Shown piece after piece: positions 4,832 through 5,226 of a stretch of 5,226 nucleotides of DNA. The notes under the pieces are model-generated. The model had not been told where the DNA came from. It saw only the letters and a program-made list of their open reading frames with translations, and searched no databases. The stretch lies in contig JAITMZ010000009.1 in NCBI GenBank assembly GCA_031290725.1, positions 1 to 5,226 of the forward strand. The letters run 5' to 3'. Position numbers and translations under genes: made by a program. Every line of letters begins with the position of its first letter. Position 1 is the stretch's first letter. Origin of the DNA: Spirochaetaceae bacterium. Its GTDB lineage: Bacteria; Spirochaetota; Spirochaetia; Treponematales; Treponemataceae.

Positions 4832-5226
4832 ATGGCAAAAGAGAAGTTTCTAAGAACAAAGCCGCACATGAACGTGGGAACCATCGGTCACGTAGATCAT
4901 GGTAAGACAACACTTTCCGCCGCCATCACCATGCACTGCGCCAGAAAGTACGGTGACAAGGAGCTAAAGTACGACGACATCGATAATGCCCCTGAGGAAA
5001 AGGCACGGGGTATTACCATTAACACCCGGCACTTGGAGTATCAGTCCGACAAGCGGCACTATGCCCATATCGACTGCCCCGGACACGCTGACTACATCAA
5101 AAACATGATCACCGGCGCTGCTCAGATGGACGGCGCTATTCTGGTCGTTTCGGCGCCGGACTCGGTCATGCCCCATACCCGTGAGCATATCATTCTCGCT
5201 CGCCAGGTCGGCGTCCCGAATATGAT
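4832..5226 (+). CDS. tuf: Elongation factor Tu, 3' end outside window
   Basis: EF-Tu is the GTPase that carries aminoacyl-tRNA to the ribosomal A site. Only the first 131 codons, most of the G domain, are present. Visible elements are the P-loop GHVDHGKT (19-26), effector/switch I RGITI (59-63) with T62, and switch II DCPGH (81-85) with the catalytic histidine H85 (H84 in E. coli mature numbering). [20 protein letters not shown] (91-110) follows. The NKxD box would lie just past the edge. The sequence closely resembles treponemal EF-Tu and is the best taxonomic clue in the window. The usual MPQT motif reads MPHT (H115 for Q). The gene follows rpsG without fusA, so it is likely the junction between the str-type genes and, as in other treponemes, possibly the S10 operon downstream, which is not visible here. 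Confidence 0.98.
   Translation, partial: MAKEKFLRTKPHMNVGTIGHVDHGKTTLSAAITMHCARKYGDKELKYDDIDNAPEEKARGITINTRHLEYQSDKRHYAHIDCPGHADYIKNMITGAAQMDGAILVVSAPDSVMPHTREHIILARQVGVPNM

Overview
The window looks like chromosomal DNA of a GC-rich spirochaete, most likely a Treponema-type organism of the termite-gut/Breznakiella kind. The main reason is the EF-Tu N-terminus, whose switch I to G3 stretch ([20 protein letters not shown], then PGHADY) closely matches treponemal EF-Tu as I remember it. The placement is from memory of the family, not from a search.

Layout. (1) Positions 1-380, minus strand: the 5' part of a small uncharacterised gene (possibly antitoxin-like) running off the left edge. It has a near-consensus promoter so close to the ATG that the mRNA would be leaderless, and its reading frame appears to slip twice at homopolymer runs. 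(2) 431-624: a non-coding, MITE-like element of about 194 bp with long imperfect inverted repeats, ending one base from the purH stop codon. (3) 625-3584, minus strand: a two-gene operon, a DUF1015-family gene followed by purH (bifunctional last two steps of IMP synthesis), joined by a 4-nt GTGA overlap. The purH gene carries an AT-rich, in-frame insertion of about 25 codons near its C-terminus. The operon promoter again implies a leaderless transcript. (4) 3585-3731: a divergent intergenic region with back-to-back promoters. (5) 3732-5226, plus strand: rpsL, rpsG and the start of tuf, a str-type translation operon without fusA between rpsG and tuf. The 240-nt rpsG-tuf spacer has several hairpins, including a possible multibranch structure just upstream of the tuf ribosome binding site.

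How it fits together. The plus-strand genes supply the decoding centre (S12), the 30S head (S7) and the aminoacyl-tRNA carrier (EF-Tu). The minus-strand pair supplies purine nucleotides plus a protein of unknown role. The most noteworthy points are the coding insertion in purH, the inverted-repeat element beside it, the candidate structured leader of tuf, and two apparent leaderless promoters that contrast with the normal Shine-Dalgarno leaders of rpsL, rpsG and tuf. No tRNA, rRNA, CRISPR array or transposase was seen.
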